Below, one piece after another: positions 23,574-30,742 of a DNA stretch of 41,915 bases. This stretch comes from an uncultured Corynebacterium sp. (GTDB lineage: Bacteria; Actinomycetota; Actinomycetes; Mycobacteriales; Mycobacteriaceae), in NCBI RefSeq assembly GCF_946222985.1, contig NZ_CAMIFY010000021.1, positions 1 to 41,915 of the forward strand, written 5' to 3'. Position 1 is the stretch's first letter. The number at the start of each line of letters is the position of its first letter. Below the pieces are notes generated by a model. The model did not search any database. It was not told the origin of the DNA and saw nothing but the letters and a program-made list of their open reading frames with translations. Both the position numbers and the translations under genes were made by a program.

Positions 23574-24560
23574 ATGTGGAACCGTCTGCTCGCGTGGCGC
23601 CCCGACCCGCTGATCGTGATGATCGTCCTGGCGCTGATCATCGCGATCATCTTTCCGGCCCGCGGTGAATTCGCCGAAGGCTTCGACGTGGCGACGAAGA
23701 TCGCCATCGGCCTGCTGTTCTTCCTCTACGGCTCGCGACTGAGCCCGCGCGAGGCCCTCGACGGCTTCAAGCACTGGCGCCTGCACCTGACCATCCTGAC
23801 GCTCACGTTCGTGCTGTTCCCCGTCATCGGGCTGGCGCTCAAACCCCTCGACTGGGTGCTCACGCCCGGGCTCTACCTGGGCATCCTCTACATGACGCTG
23901 GTGCCGTCGACGGTGCAGTCGTCGGTGAACTTCACCTCCATCGCCCACGGCAACGTCGCCGGGTCGATCGTCAGCGCCTCCGCGTCGAACCTGCTGGGCA
24001 TCGTGATCACCCCCGTGCTGGTCATGCTGCTCATGGCCACCGGCGACGGCGTCAAGGTCGACGGATCGGTGTTCCTCGACATCTCCCTCCAGCTGCTGCT
24101 GCCCTTCGCCCTCGGCCAGCTGCTGCGGCGCTGGACCCACAAGTTCGCCGCCGCGAAGGCCACGAAGAACGTCGACCGGATATCCATCGCCATGGTCGTC
24201 TACGCCGCGTTCTCCGAGGGCATGGTCGACGGCATCTGGTCGCGGGTGCCGGTGCTGGACGTCGTGATCATCTGCGTGCTGTCGGTCGTGCTCGTCGAGT
24301 TCCTGCTGCGCTTCTCCGGGTTCGTCGCCCGCCGCATGGGCTTCGACCGCCGCGACCGCATCGCCATCCAGTTCTGCGGATCGAAGAAGTCGCTGGCCAC
24401 CGGCCTGCCCATGGCCGCGGTCATCTTCGGCGGATCCACCGGCCTGATCATCCTGCCCCTGATGATCTTCCACCAGATCCAGCTGATGATGTGCGCCGTC
24501 TACGCCGCCAAATGGGGCAAGGAGTTCGAGCGCGACGCCACCGCCGACGCGGTCAACTAG
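23574..24560 (+). CDS. Bile acid:sodium symporter-type transporter
   Basis: Protein of 328 residues with about ten membrane helices, of the SBF-like/BASS family (PF13593 type). Typical features are the Pro/Ser-containing half-helix LVPSTVQSSVNFTSIAHGNVAGSI and the second inverted-repeat motif QFCGSKKSLATGLPMA. Despite the name, bacterial members carry varied organic anions; the substrate is unknown. It probably lies in the cytoplasmic membrane with Na+ coupling. ATG 23574 is chosen over TTG 23565, which overlaps the candidate -10. It is monocistronic. Confidence 0.87.
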   Translation: MWNRLLAWRPDPLIVMIVLALIIAIIFPARGEFAEGFDVATKIAIGLLFFLYGSRLSPREALDGFKHWRLHLTILTLTFVLFPVIGLALKPLDWVLTPGLYLGILYMTLVPSTVQSSVNFTSIAHGNVAGSIVSASASNLLGIVITPVLVMLLMATGDGVKVDGSVFLDISLQLLLPFALGQLLRRWTHKFAAAKATKNVDRISIAMVVYAAFSEGMVDGIWSRVPVLDVVIICVLSVVLVEFLLRFSGFVARRMGFDRRDRIAIQFCGSKKSLATGLPMAAVIFGGSTGLIILPLMIFHQIQLMMCAVYAAKWGKEFERDATADAVN

Positions 24561-24670
24561 GCGGGCAACTCGGCGGCCAGCTCAGCGGCCAGTTCGGCGG
24601 TCAACCAAGTGGTCGACCGGGCGGGGGAAGGGGCGGGGCGGCTCGCCCTGAGGGATGCCCGGCGGTGACG

Positions 24671-24676
24671 TAGCGT
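24671..24676 (+). promoter_or_regulatory. Candidate -10 (TAGCGT) of a leaderless upstream ORF
   Basis: TAGCGT lies eight bases before ATG 24685, the start of a 16-codon ORF. Confidence 0.45.
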
Positions 24677-24684
24677 GGTCCGAA

Positions 24685-24735
24685 ATGATCCGGCCACGCC
24701 AGGCGGGTCACCGACGACGAGGAGCGCCAGAATGA
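24685..24735 (+). CDS. Putative 16-codon leader ORF (uORF)
   Basis: Reads MIRPRQAGHRRRGAPE then TGA. It begins eight bases after a -10-like hexamer, has no ribosome site, and its stop overlaps the next gene's start (ATGA at 24732-24735). The GAGGAG that serves the main gene lies inside it. The arginine-rich product suggests a regulatory reading frame rather than a functional peptide. Coding status is inferred only from this arrangement. Confidence 0.4.
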   Translation: MIRPRQAGHRRRGAPE

Positions 24736-25802
24736 CCGATACGCCGGGCACCACCGGAGACGCCGCCGACCGCGACGGCGCGATCGCGGCCTTCTGGGAC
24801 TGGTGGTCGGCCGAGGGCGCCGACCGTCTCGACGCGGCGTTCACCGGCGGCGCGGACTTCGGCGGCGGCGGATTCGGCGGCGAGGAGCCCCTCGACATCC
24901 AGGCCGAGGTAGGCCCCCGCATCGCCGCCATCGACGAACGCCTGGTGTGGGGCTTCGGCGCCGGCGAGCCGTTTTCCCGGCACCTGCTGACCGTCACCGC
25001 CGCCGGCGACCCCGAGGTCCGCCACATCGCCCGCCGCTGGCTCGACGGCGCCCCGGACGACGGTCCGGTGTGGTCGTTCACCGACATGCGCACCGCCGAG
25101 CCGGTCTCCACGGTGACGTGGGCCGGCCACGAGATCGACCCCTCCGAGGCACGCGTCTCGGTGGAGGCCGGCCAGGGCGTCGCCGACGTGCGGCTGCACC
25201 ACCCGGTCTTCGCCCGGTTCATGGATTCCGGGCCCGACGGCGAGCGCGACGTCGCCCAGGTCGGGTTCATGCTGCTGCAGTTGGCGCTGGGGGAGGAGGA
25301 CTTCGGCCTGTGGCTGCGGTCGTTCGCCTTCGCCGGGGAGGTGCCCGAGGGCGCCATGCCGCTGTCGGATCTGCCGCCGTTCATCGATCGACTCGCCGCG
25401 GCGTGCCCGCGGTGGATGACTCTGCAGGGCCAGGCCGACGGTCGACCGGTGCTCGTCGGCACGCGGGCTCCGCTGTCGCCGCTGCTCGGCCCGTTGTTCA
25501 CGCGCCACGTCGTGGTCCAGCTGCTGTTTTCCGAGGTGCTCGACGACGGCCAGGCCGGTGAAACCTCCGCCAAGGCCCTTTCCGACTTCGGCGAGGACGC
25601 GATGGCCGCGCTGGTCGACGACGGCATGCTCGTCGCCGCCGAAACCGCCGACGGCATGCGCCTGCTGCACTTCTACGTCGACCCGGAAACCGACGCCGCC
25701 GACCGCCTGGCGGGGCTGACCGACACCTGGTCGGAAGGCGATGCCGAGATCATGGCGGCCGAGGATCCGGCCTGGGAGCGCGTCGGCCACCTGCGCGCCT
25801 GA
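24732..25802 (+). CDS. Conserved hypothetical protein
   Basis: Protein of 356 residues, soluble, acidic, with no signal peptide or membrane helix. It opens with AIAAFWDWWSAEGADRLDAAF; a Gly/Asp-rich loop (GGADFGGGGFGGEE) follows. The rest alternates predicted strands and helices, with RLHHPVFARFMD, TLQGQADGRPVLVGTRAPLSPL and a C-terminal DPAWERVGHLR. I do not recognise the family with certainty; the FWDWW opening recalls DUF695-type proteins. GAGGAG lies about nine bases before ATG 24732. A small upstream ORF may control its translation. Confidence 0.8.
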   Translation: MTDTPGTTGDAADRDGAIAAFWDWWSAEGADRLDAAFTGGADFGGGGFGGEEPLDIQAEVGPRIAAIDERLVWGFGAGEPFSRHLLTVTAAGDPEVRHIARRWLDGAPDDGPVWSFTDMRTAEPVSTVTWAGHEIDPSEARVSVEAGQGVADVRLHHPVFARFMDSGPDGERDVAQVGFMLLQLALGEEDFGLWLRSFAFAGEVPEGAMPLSDLPPFIDRLAAACPRWMTLQGQADGRPVLVGTRAPLSPLLGPLFTRHVVVQLLFSEVLDDGQAGETSAKALSDFGEDAMAALVDDGMLVAAETADGMRLLHFYVDPETDAADRLAGLTDTWSEGDAEIMAAEDPAWERVGHLRA

Positions 25803-26135
25803 CCCCGCGCGCTTCCGACGCCACCGGCATCCTTCGCGGGCTCCGGGCTCGAAACTCCGCGCTCGGAACTCCGCGCTCGGGTGCCGGTTCCGCTGCATAC
25901 TCGCCCGGTGCGTCGCGCCGTCCTCGGCGTGTCGTGCAGCGGACAATGCTGCTCGACGCGGAGTTCCCGGCCAGGCGATCGCCCACCCGGGTGGATGTCA
26001 TGACGTGGTTCGATTCGCGTTGGATCGCCCGATGGTTGGCGCAGATAAAGCGGCGGTCTTTCAAGCGCCGGCCACCCAAGCGGCGGTCTTTCAAGCGCCG
26101 GCCACTCGAGCGCCGGCCACACAAGCGACGGTCGT
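25803..26135. other. 333-base intergenic region between converging genes, repeat-rich
   Basis: No convincing gene. Near 25847-25874 a 14-bp unit GCTCGRAACTCCGC is tandemly repeated twice. From 26048 a 15-bp tandem array runs into the end of azlD. A 72-codon basic frame (25934-26152, +) is best explained as an artefact of the array. No clear hairpin terminator is seen. Confidence 0.65.
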
Positions 26136-26152
26136 TCAGGCGACGACGTTGA
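26048..26152. repeat. 15-bp tandem repeat array, seven units
   Basis: Units alternate between AAGCGGCGGTCTTTC and AAGCGCCGGCCACCC types (26048, 26063, 26078, 26093, 26108), then degenerate (26123, 26138). Two 30-bp double units differ at one position. The last units overlap the 3' end of azlD. It is in frame with a pentapeptide on either strand. Confidence 0.85.
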
Positions 26153-26516
26153 CGAGCACCACGTACAGCGCGGTGCCCACGAGGATGCTCACTGCCGCGT
26201 TACGACGCCACAGGTGCAGGATCACCGTCACCGCCAACGCCAGGGGAGCGGCCCACCAGCCGCCGGGGTCGCCCGCGACGGCCGCCGCGCCCTCCGCGGA
26301 AGCCCCGCCGTCGCCCGAGCCGACCAGCCCCATCCGGTCGACCATCGTGTACGCCACCAGCGCGACCATGACGCCGACGGGCATCGTCACGCCGAGGAAG
26401 CGGACCAGCTCCGAGCCGCGCAGCGACTTGATGAACAGGAACGGCGCCCACCGCAGCGCCACCGTCACCGCGCCCATGACCAGCAGCGACAGCAGGACGT
26501 AACCGGAATCAGGCAT
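26136..26516 (-). CDS. azlD: AzlD family branched-chain amino acid export subunit
   Basis: Protein of 126 residues with about four membrane helices. VTVALRWAPFLF near the N-terminus matches AzlD, the small subunit of the AzlCD/BrnFE exporter of branched-chain amino acids and methionine. It pairs with the adjacent AzlC. ATG 26516 overlaps the azlC stop by eight bases, so the two are coupled; no independent ribosome site is obvious. A Gly/Ala-rich loop (DGGASAEGAAAVAGDPGG) separates the middle helices. Its stop lies inside the tandem repeat array. Confidence 0.88.
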   Translation of the reverse strand: MPDSGYVLLSLLVMGAVTVALRWAPFLFIKSLRGSELVRFLGVTMPVGVMVALVAYTMVDRMGLVGSGDGGASAEGAAAVAGDPGGWWAAPLALAVTVILHLWRRNAAVSILVGTALYVVLVNVVA

Positions 26517-27414
26517 CACGGCGATCACCGCCCTCACTCGTGTCGGGCACGGCGGGGGCGTCGGCGGCGATCGGGGTGACTGGAGCGTCCTTGGCGTCGT
26601 CAAGCGGGTCCGGAGTCGACGAGCGCCACGTCATGGCCTCGTCCAACCGCGGGGACCACACGCGCGCGAGCAGCACCCCGAAGTAGAGCACCAGGCCGAA
26701 CACGAGCATCTGACCTGGGTTGATCAGCCACCCGACGGCGACGCACGCCAGCGCCGACAGCGGCAGCGACCAATCGCGGTTGACGCGGAAGGCGTCCATG
26801 GCCAGGACGGTGAACAGGGCCGTGAGCGCGAACTCGAAGCCGACGAGGCCGTCGGGCAGCGCGCGGCCGGCCAGCGCGCCGACGATGCCGGGGATGACCC
26901 ACATGAGCTGGCAGAACACCTGGATCGTCAGCAGGCGCGCGCCCGTCAGCGGCGGCGATCCGGGCGGGCGCGCCGAGGCGATGGCGTAGGCCTCGTCGGT
27001 CAGGGCGTAGGTCGAATACGCCCGCCCCGTCGCCCGCAGCCACCGCGACCGGCCTGGGCCGTCGCCGATGACGTCGCGCGGGAACGTCAGCCCGTAGAAG
27101 ATGTGCCGGAAGTTGACCATGAACGCCGTCACCGCCGAGCCGAGCAGCCCGGTGTGCGCCATGACCAGGCCGATCGCGAGGAATTCCATCGAGCCGGCGT
27201 AGACGAGGATCGAGAAGATCGGCGTCCACCACCACTCGAATCCGGTCTGCGTCACCAGCACGCCGAAGGCCAGGCCCAGCGGCACCAGCCCCAGGCCGAC
27301 GGGCCAGGCTTCGATTACGCCGCCGCGGATCGGGTGCGGGTCGGCGGTGGTGGCTGCGTCGTTTGCTTTGCGACGGTCCCGCCCACGCCCCCGGCCGCGT
27401 CCGTCAGTTGTCAC
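26509..27414 (-). CDS. azlC: AzlC family branched-chain amino acid export permease
   Basis: Protein of 301 residues with a basic N-terminus (GRGRGRDRRK) then about six to eight membrane helices. VPLGLAFGVLVTQTGFEWWW and FILVYAGS/MEFLAIGL-type segments and NFRHIFYGL are characteristic of AzlC/BrnF. With AzlD it exports Ile, Leu, Val and Met. The last 50 residues are an Asp/Pro/Ala-rich cytoplasmic tail. GTG 27414 overlaps the yqgE stop by 11 bases, without a visible ribosome site. The codons for RRKAND contain one copy of the 18-bp motif shared with 16895-16912. No Lrp-type regulator is adjacent, unlike C. glutamicum brnFE. Confidence 0.88.
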   Translation of the reverse strand: MTTDGRGRGRGRDRRKANDAATTADPHPIRGGVIEAWPVGLGLVPLGLAFGVLVTQTGFEWWWTPIFSILVYAGSMEFLAIGLVMAHTGLLGSAVTAFMVNFRHIFYGLTFPRDVIGDGPGRSRWLRATGRAYSTYALTDEAYAIASARPPGSPPLTGARLLTIQVFCQLMWVIPGIVGALAGRALPDGLVGFEFALTALFTVLAMDAFRVNRDWSLPLSALACVAVGWLINPGQMLVFGLVLYFGVLLARVWSPRLDEAMTWRSSTPDPLDDAKDAPVTPIAADAPAVPDTSEGGDRRDA

Positions 27415-28045
27415 GGACGTCGACGGGGTACGTCGAATACAGCGGCAGCGGCCAGGGCTGGCGGCGCATGACGTCGCCCCACACGTCGGTGCTCGCCGGG
27501 GCGAGGACGTCGCTGGGCAGGGCGGGGGCGACGTACCAGTCGCCGCGTTCGATTTCGTCGTGCAGCTGACCCGGGGCCCACCCGGCGTACCCGGCGAACA
27601 GGCGCGCGCCGTCGAGGTAACCGGCCACCGCCTCCGGTTCGACGCCCAGGTTGACCAGGGCGAATCGGTGGGCGAGGTTCTCCAGCAGGGGAGCGCCCGT
27701 CGCTTCGTCGCGGTGCTCGGGGACCTCGGTGCCCGTGCGCAGGACGCCGACGCACACCGGCTGCGTCGGGTTGACCGGCCCGCCGACGTAGATCACCGGC
27801 GGCGCGGCCATCAGGTCGGCCCACGGCTCGAGGACGTTGTGCACGGGCGTCTGCGACCGGGTGGTCAGATCGACGCCGAGGGTGCCGGCCTCGTCATGCT
27901 CGATGAGGAACACCACGCTGCGGGCGAGCTCCGGCGACTCCATGCCCGGCGCGGCCACCAGCAGCATGCCGGCGGCGGGGTCGTTGCGCTCGAGGCAATT
28001 GAAAAGTCGGTCTCCGAAAAGGTTTTCCTGCTCCACCCCGTCCAT
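27404..28045 (-). CDS. YqgE/AlgH family protein
   Basis: Protein of 213 residues of the UPF0301/DUF179 (YqgE/AlgH) family. It begins with the usual pattern AAGMLLVAAPGMESPELARS, then VVFLIEHDEAGTLGVDLT, VYVGGPVNPTQP-type sequence and FAGYAGWAPGQLHDEIERGDW. It is a cytoplasmic protein of unknown biochemical role. ATG 28045 shares its first base with the last base of the pcnA stop (TAATG), a tight coupling. Position in the operon is pcnA-yqgE-azlC-azlD. The frame stays open far upstream, but that part is antisense shadow. Confidence 0.93.
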   Translation of the reverse strand: MDGVEQENLFGDRLFNCLERNDPAAGMLLVAAPGMESPELARSVVFLIEHDEAGTLGVDLTTRSQTPVHNVLEPWADLMAAPPVIYVGGPVNPTQPVCVGVLRTGTEVPEHRDEATGAPLLENLAHRFALVNLGVEPEAVAGYLDGARLFAGYAGWAPGQLHDEIERGDWYVAPALPSDVLAPASTDVWGDVMRRQPWPLPLYSTYPVDVRDN

Positions 28046-29529
28046 TATGCCCGGCTTTCCCGATCGGTCCACCAGCGCTTGAGCTCGAGGATGGCGTCTT
28101 CGCGTTCCATCGGGCCGCGGTCGAGGCGCAGTTCCTTCAGGTGCTTCCACGCGGCGCCGACCTCGGGACCTGGGCCGACGCCGAGGATGTCCATGATCTC
28201 GTTGCCGTCGAGGTCCGGGCGGACCTTGGCGAGGTCCTCGGCCGCCGCGAGTTCGGCGATGCGGTTTTCCAGGTCGTCGCACGCCCGGGCCAACCGCGCT
28301 GCTTTGCGACGATTGCGCGTGGTGCAGTCGGCGCGCACGATCTTGTTGAGCTTGTCCAGCAACGGGCCGGCGTCGGTGACGTACCTGCGCACGGCGGAGT
28401 CGGTCCACGTGGCGTCGCCGTACCCGTGGAAGCGCATGTGGAGGTAGACGAGCTGGCCGATGTTCTCGGTGACGCGCTTGGGGTACTTGAGCTTGCGGAA
28501 GCGTCGGCGCACGAGCTTGGCCCCGACGACCTCGTGATGGTGGAAGGAGACGTTGCCGGATTCGGTGAACTCGCGGGTGTCGGGCTTGCCGCAGTCGTGG
28601 AGCAGCGCCGCCCAGCGCAGCTCCAGGTCCTGTTCGCCGGGTTCCTCCTGCTCGATGGCCTGGCGCATGACCTGCAGGGAGTGCTGGTAGACGTCCTTGT
28701 GCTGGCGGTGCTCGTCCTGCGTCATCTTCATCGCGGGGATTTCGGGGATGACGTGATCGGCCAGACCCGTGTCGACCATGACGTCGATGCCCGACGATGG
28801 GTCGGCGCCGAGGATCATCTTGTCCAGCTCGGCGGCGACGCGCTCGGCGGTGATGCGGCGGATTTCCCCGTTCATGTCGGCCATCGCGGCCCGGACCCGA
28901 TCGGAGACGACGAATCCCAGCTGCGAGGTGAAGCGGCACGCGCGCAGCATCCGCAGCGGGTCGTCGCCGAAGCTGACCTCGGGCGGGCCCGGGGTGTCGA
29001 GCACGCCGGCGACGACGTCGTCGAAGCCGTCGAGGGGATCGCGGAAGGACCTGGTCCCGTCGGCGTGGAGCTCGACGGCGATGGCGTTGCAGCGGAAGTC
29101 CCGGCGAATCAGGTCGCCTTCGAGTGTGTCGCCGAAGGTCACCTCCGGATTGCGGCTGACCTGGTCGTACTGGTCGGCGCGGAAGGTGGTGATCTCCACC
29201 TGGCGGCCCTTCTTCTCCGCGGAGACGGTGCCGAAGTCGATGCCGGTGTCCCAGGTCGTCTCCGCCCAGGCGTCGAGGATCTCGGCGACGACGTCGGGGC
29301 GGGCGTCGGTGGTGAAGTCCAGGTCGTTGCCCAACCGGCCGAGCAGGGCGTCGCGCACCGAACCGCCGACGAGGTACAGGGAATGCCCGCGCTCGGCGAA
29401 CGCCGCGGCCAACGGCGCCAGCACGTCCGCCTCGCGGCCGATGGCCTGGTCCGCCACCGCCAACATCGCCGTCCGACGAACCTCCCGATCGGCGTCGGGG
29501 GTGCGTTGAGGAGTCGGGGCGTCGTTCAC
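28045..29529 (-). CDS. pcnA: CCA tRNA nucleotidyltransferase with HD domain
   Basis: Protein of about 494 residues. The nucleotidyltransferase core has YLVGGSVRDALLGR and the catalytic pair DLDFTT. EGDLIRRDFRCNAIA and DPLRMLRACRFTSQLGF mark the class II CCA-adding/poly(A) polymerase family. An HD phosphohydrolase domain follows (WAALLHDCGKP, HHHEVVGAKL). It adds or repairs the 3' CCA of tRNAs. Two GTG starts are possible: 29538, or 29529, which lies seven bases after TATTGT and is preferred as a leaderless start. It diverges from the Nudix gene, as in M. tuberculosis Rv3907c/Rv3908. Confidence 0.95.
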   Translation of the reverse strand: MNDAPTPQRTPDADREVRRTAMLAVADQAIGREADVLAPLAAAFAERGHSLYLVGGSVRDALLGRLGNDLDFTTDARPDVVAEILDAWAETTWDTGIDFGTVSAEKKGRQVEITTFRADQYDQVSRNPEVTFGDTLEGDLIRRDFRCNAIAVELHADGTRSFRDPLDGFDDVVAGVLDTPGPPEVSFGDDPLRMLRACRFTSQLGFVVSDRVRAAMADMNGEIRRITAERVAAELDKMILGADPSSGIDVMVDTGLADHVIPEIPAMKMTQDEHRQHKDVYQHSLQVMRQAIEQEEPGEQDLELRWAALLHDCGKPDTREFTESGNVSFHHHEVVGAKLVRRRFRKLKYPKRVTENIGQLVYLHMRFHGYGDATWTDSAVRRYVTDAGPLLDKLNKIVRADCTTRNRRKAARLARACDDLENRIAELAAAEDLAKVRPDLDGNEIMDILGVGPGPEVGAAWKHLKELRLDRGPMEREDAILELKRWWTDRESRA

Positions 29530-29536
29530 GTGCGAC

Positions 29537-29542
29537 ACAATA
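29537..29542 (-). promoter_or_regulatory. Candidate -10 (TATTGT), leaderless start of pcnA operon
   Basis: TATTGT on the minus strand, seven bases before GTG 29529. It lies only about 24 bases from the divergent Nudix -10. Confidence 0.45.
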
Positions 29543-29565
29543 CCCGTCGCGTCGAAGCGGCCCGG

Positions 29566-29571
29566 TAGTCT
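29566..29571 (+). promoter_or_regulatory. Candidate -10 (TAGTCT) of the Nudix-to-murJ operon
   Basis: TAGTCT lies seven bases before ATG 29579. A GAGGA touches the ATG too closely to act as a normal ribosome site. Confidence 0.45.
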
Positions 29572-29578
29572 CTGAGGA

Positions 29579-30742
29579 ATGAGCGATGCCGAACGGAACG
29601 AGGGGACGGCGGGGCCGCAGCGTCGGCGCCGTCGTCGTTCGCGTCGTCGCAGCGGCCGCCCGCAGGGCGAGGGCCGGGCCGATCAGAACAGGTCGGGGCA
29701 GAATTCCGGCGGTGCCTCCGACGGTTCCGCCGGTGGCTCCGGCGGGTCCGGTGGCTCCCAGCAGCAGTCGGGCGGTTCCGGGCGGGGTTCGAACCAGCCG
29801 GGCGGCAGGTCGGGCGATCAGTCCGGCGGCAAGCAGGGCGGGCGGTCCCGCCGTCGCCGCCGCGGTGGACGCGGCCGGGGTTCCGGCGGCGGTGGACAGC
29901 CCTCGGCGGGCAATGCCCGGAACGCGACCCAGAACGCCACCAAGGACCGGTCGGGCGACTCCGGTCGCTCCGACGGCTCCACCGCCGGCTCGGGTTCCTC
30001 GGGAGCTTCGAATGCTTCGGGGTCTTCGGGTTCGGGACGTTCCGGATCGCGCCGTCGCAACGCGGGCCACGGCAAGGGGCAGCCGAAGGGCCAGTCCAAG
30101 AGCCAGTCGCAGGCCAAGTCCAAGAACCAGAACAAGAATCAGTCCAAGAACCAATCCAAGGGCCAGTCGAAGGGCCGCCCGCAGCGCCGCCCCTCCGGGG
30201 GTCGCCCCGCCAAGGGCGGCGGGGATCAGCGCGCCCACATGCGCACGTCGATCGAGACGTCGGCCGGCGGCCTCGTAGTCTCCGGGCTCGCCGAAGCCGT
30301 CCACGACGACGGCACCGTCGATCTCTCCCGCATCTACGTGGCGCTGATCGGGCGCCTGGACCGCCGCGGCCGCCTGCTGTGGTCGATGCCGAAGGGCCAC
30401 GTCGAACCCGGCGAGGAGCACGACTCGACGGCCGAGCGCGAGGTCTGGGAGGAAACGGGCATCCACGGCGAGGTCATCGCCGAGCTCGGCGTCATCGATT
30501 ACTGGTTCGTCTCCGATGGCACGCGCATCCACAAGACGGTGCACCACCACTTGCTGCGCTACGTCGACGGCGACCTCAACGACGAGGACCCGGAGGTCAC
30601 CGAGGTGACCTGGTTCCCGGCGTCGACGCTGGTCGAGCGGTTGGCCTACGCCGACGAACGCAAACTCGCCCGGCGGGCGCACGACCTCCTGCCGGAATTG
30701 GCGAAAGCGGAGAAGGACGCCGGAAAGGCGACTCCGCGGTGA
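29579..30742 (+). CDS. Nudix hydrolase with long basic disordered N-terminus (MutT4-like)
   Basis: Protein of 387 residues. Residues 1-220 are low complexity: RRRRRRSRRR near the start, Gly/Ser/Gln stretches, an RGG-like patch (about 89-106), then SKNQNKNQSKNQSKGQSKG-type repeats. The Nudix domain covers about 223-380. Its box starts G273, with E279, R287-E288, E291-E292 and G294-I295, a complete GX5EX7REUXEEXGU. It hydrolyses nucleoside diphosphates linked to another group. Synteny points to MutT4 (Rv3908). The basic part suggests RNA or membrane binding. The stop overlaps the next gene's GTG (GTGA). Confidence 0.9.
   Translation: MSDAERNEGTAGPQRRRRRRSRRRSGRPQGEGRADQNRSGQNSGGASDGSAGGSGGSGGSQQQSGGSGRGSNQPGGRSGDQSGGKQGGRSRRRRRGGRGRGSGGGGQPSAGNARNATQNATKDRSGDSGRSDGSTAGSGSSGASNASGSSGSGRSGSRRRNAGHGKGQPKGQSKSQSQAKSKNQNKNQSKNQSKGQSKGRPQRRPSGGRPAKGGGDQRAHMRTSIETSAGGLVVSGLAEAVHDDGTVDLSRIYVALIGRLDRRGRLLWSMPKGHVEPGEEHDSTAEREVWEETGIHGEVIAELGVIDYWFVSDGTRIHKTVHHHLLRYVDGDLNDEDPEVTEVTWFPASTLVERLAYADERKLARRAHDLLPELAKAEKDAGKATPR

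Noticed and set aside
25934..26152. 72-codon basic ORF (KRRSFKRRP repeats)
   Set aside because: The repeats arise from the 15-bp array, the start is a GTG without ribosome site, and it overlaps the end of azlD on the other strand.
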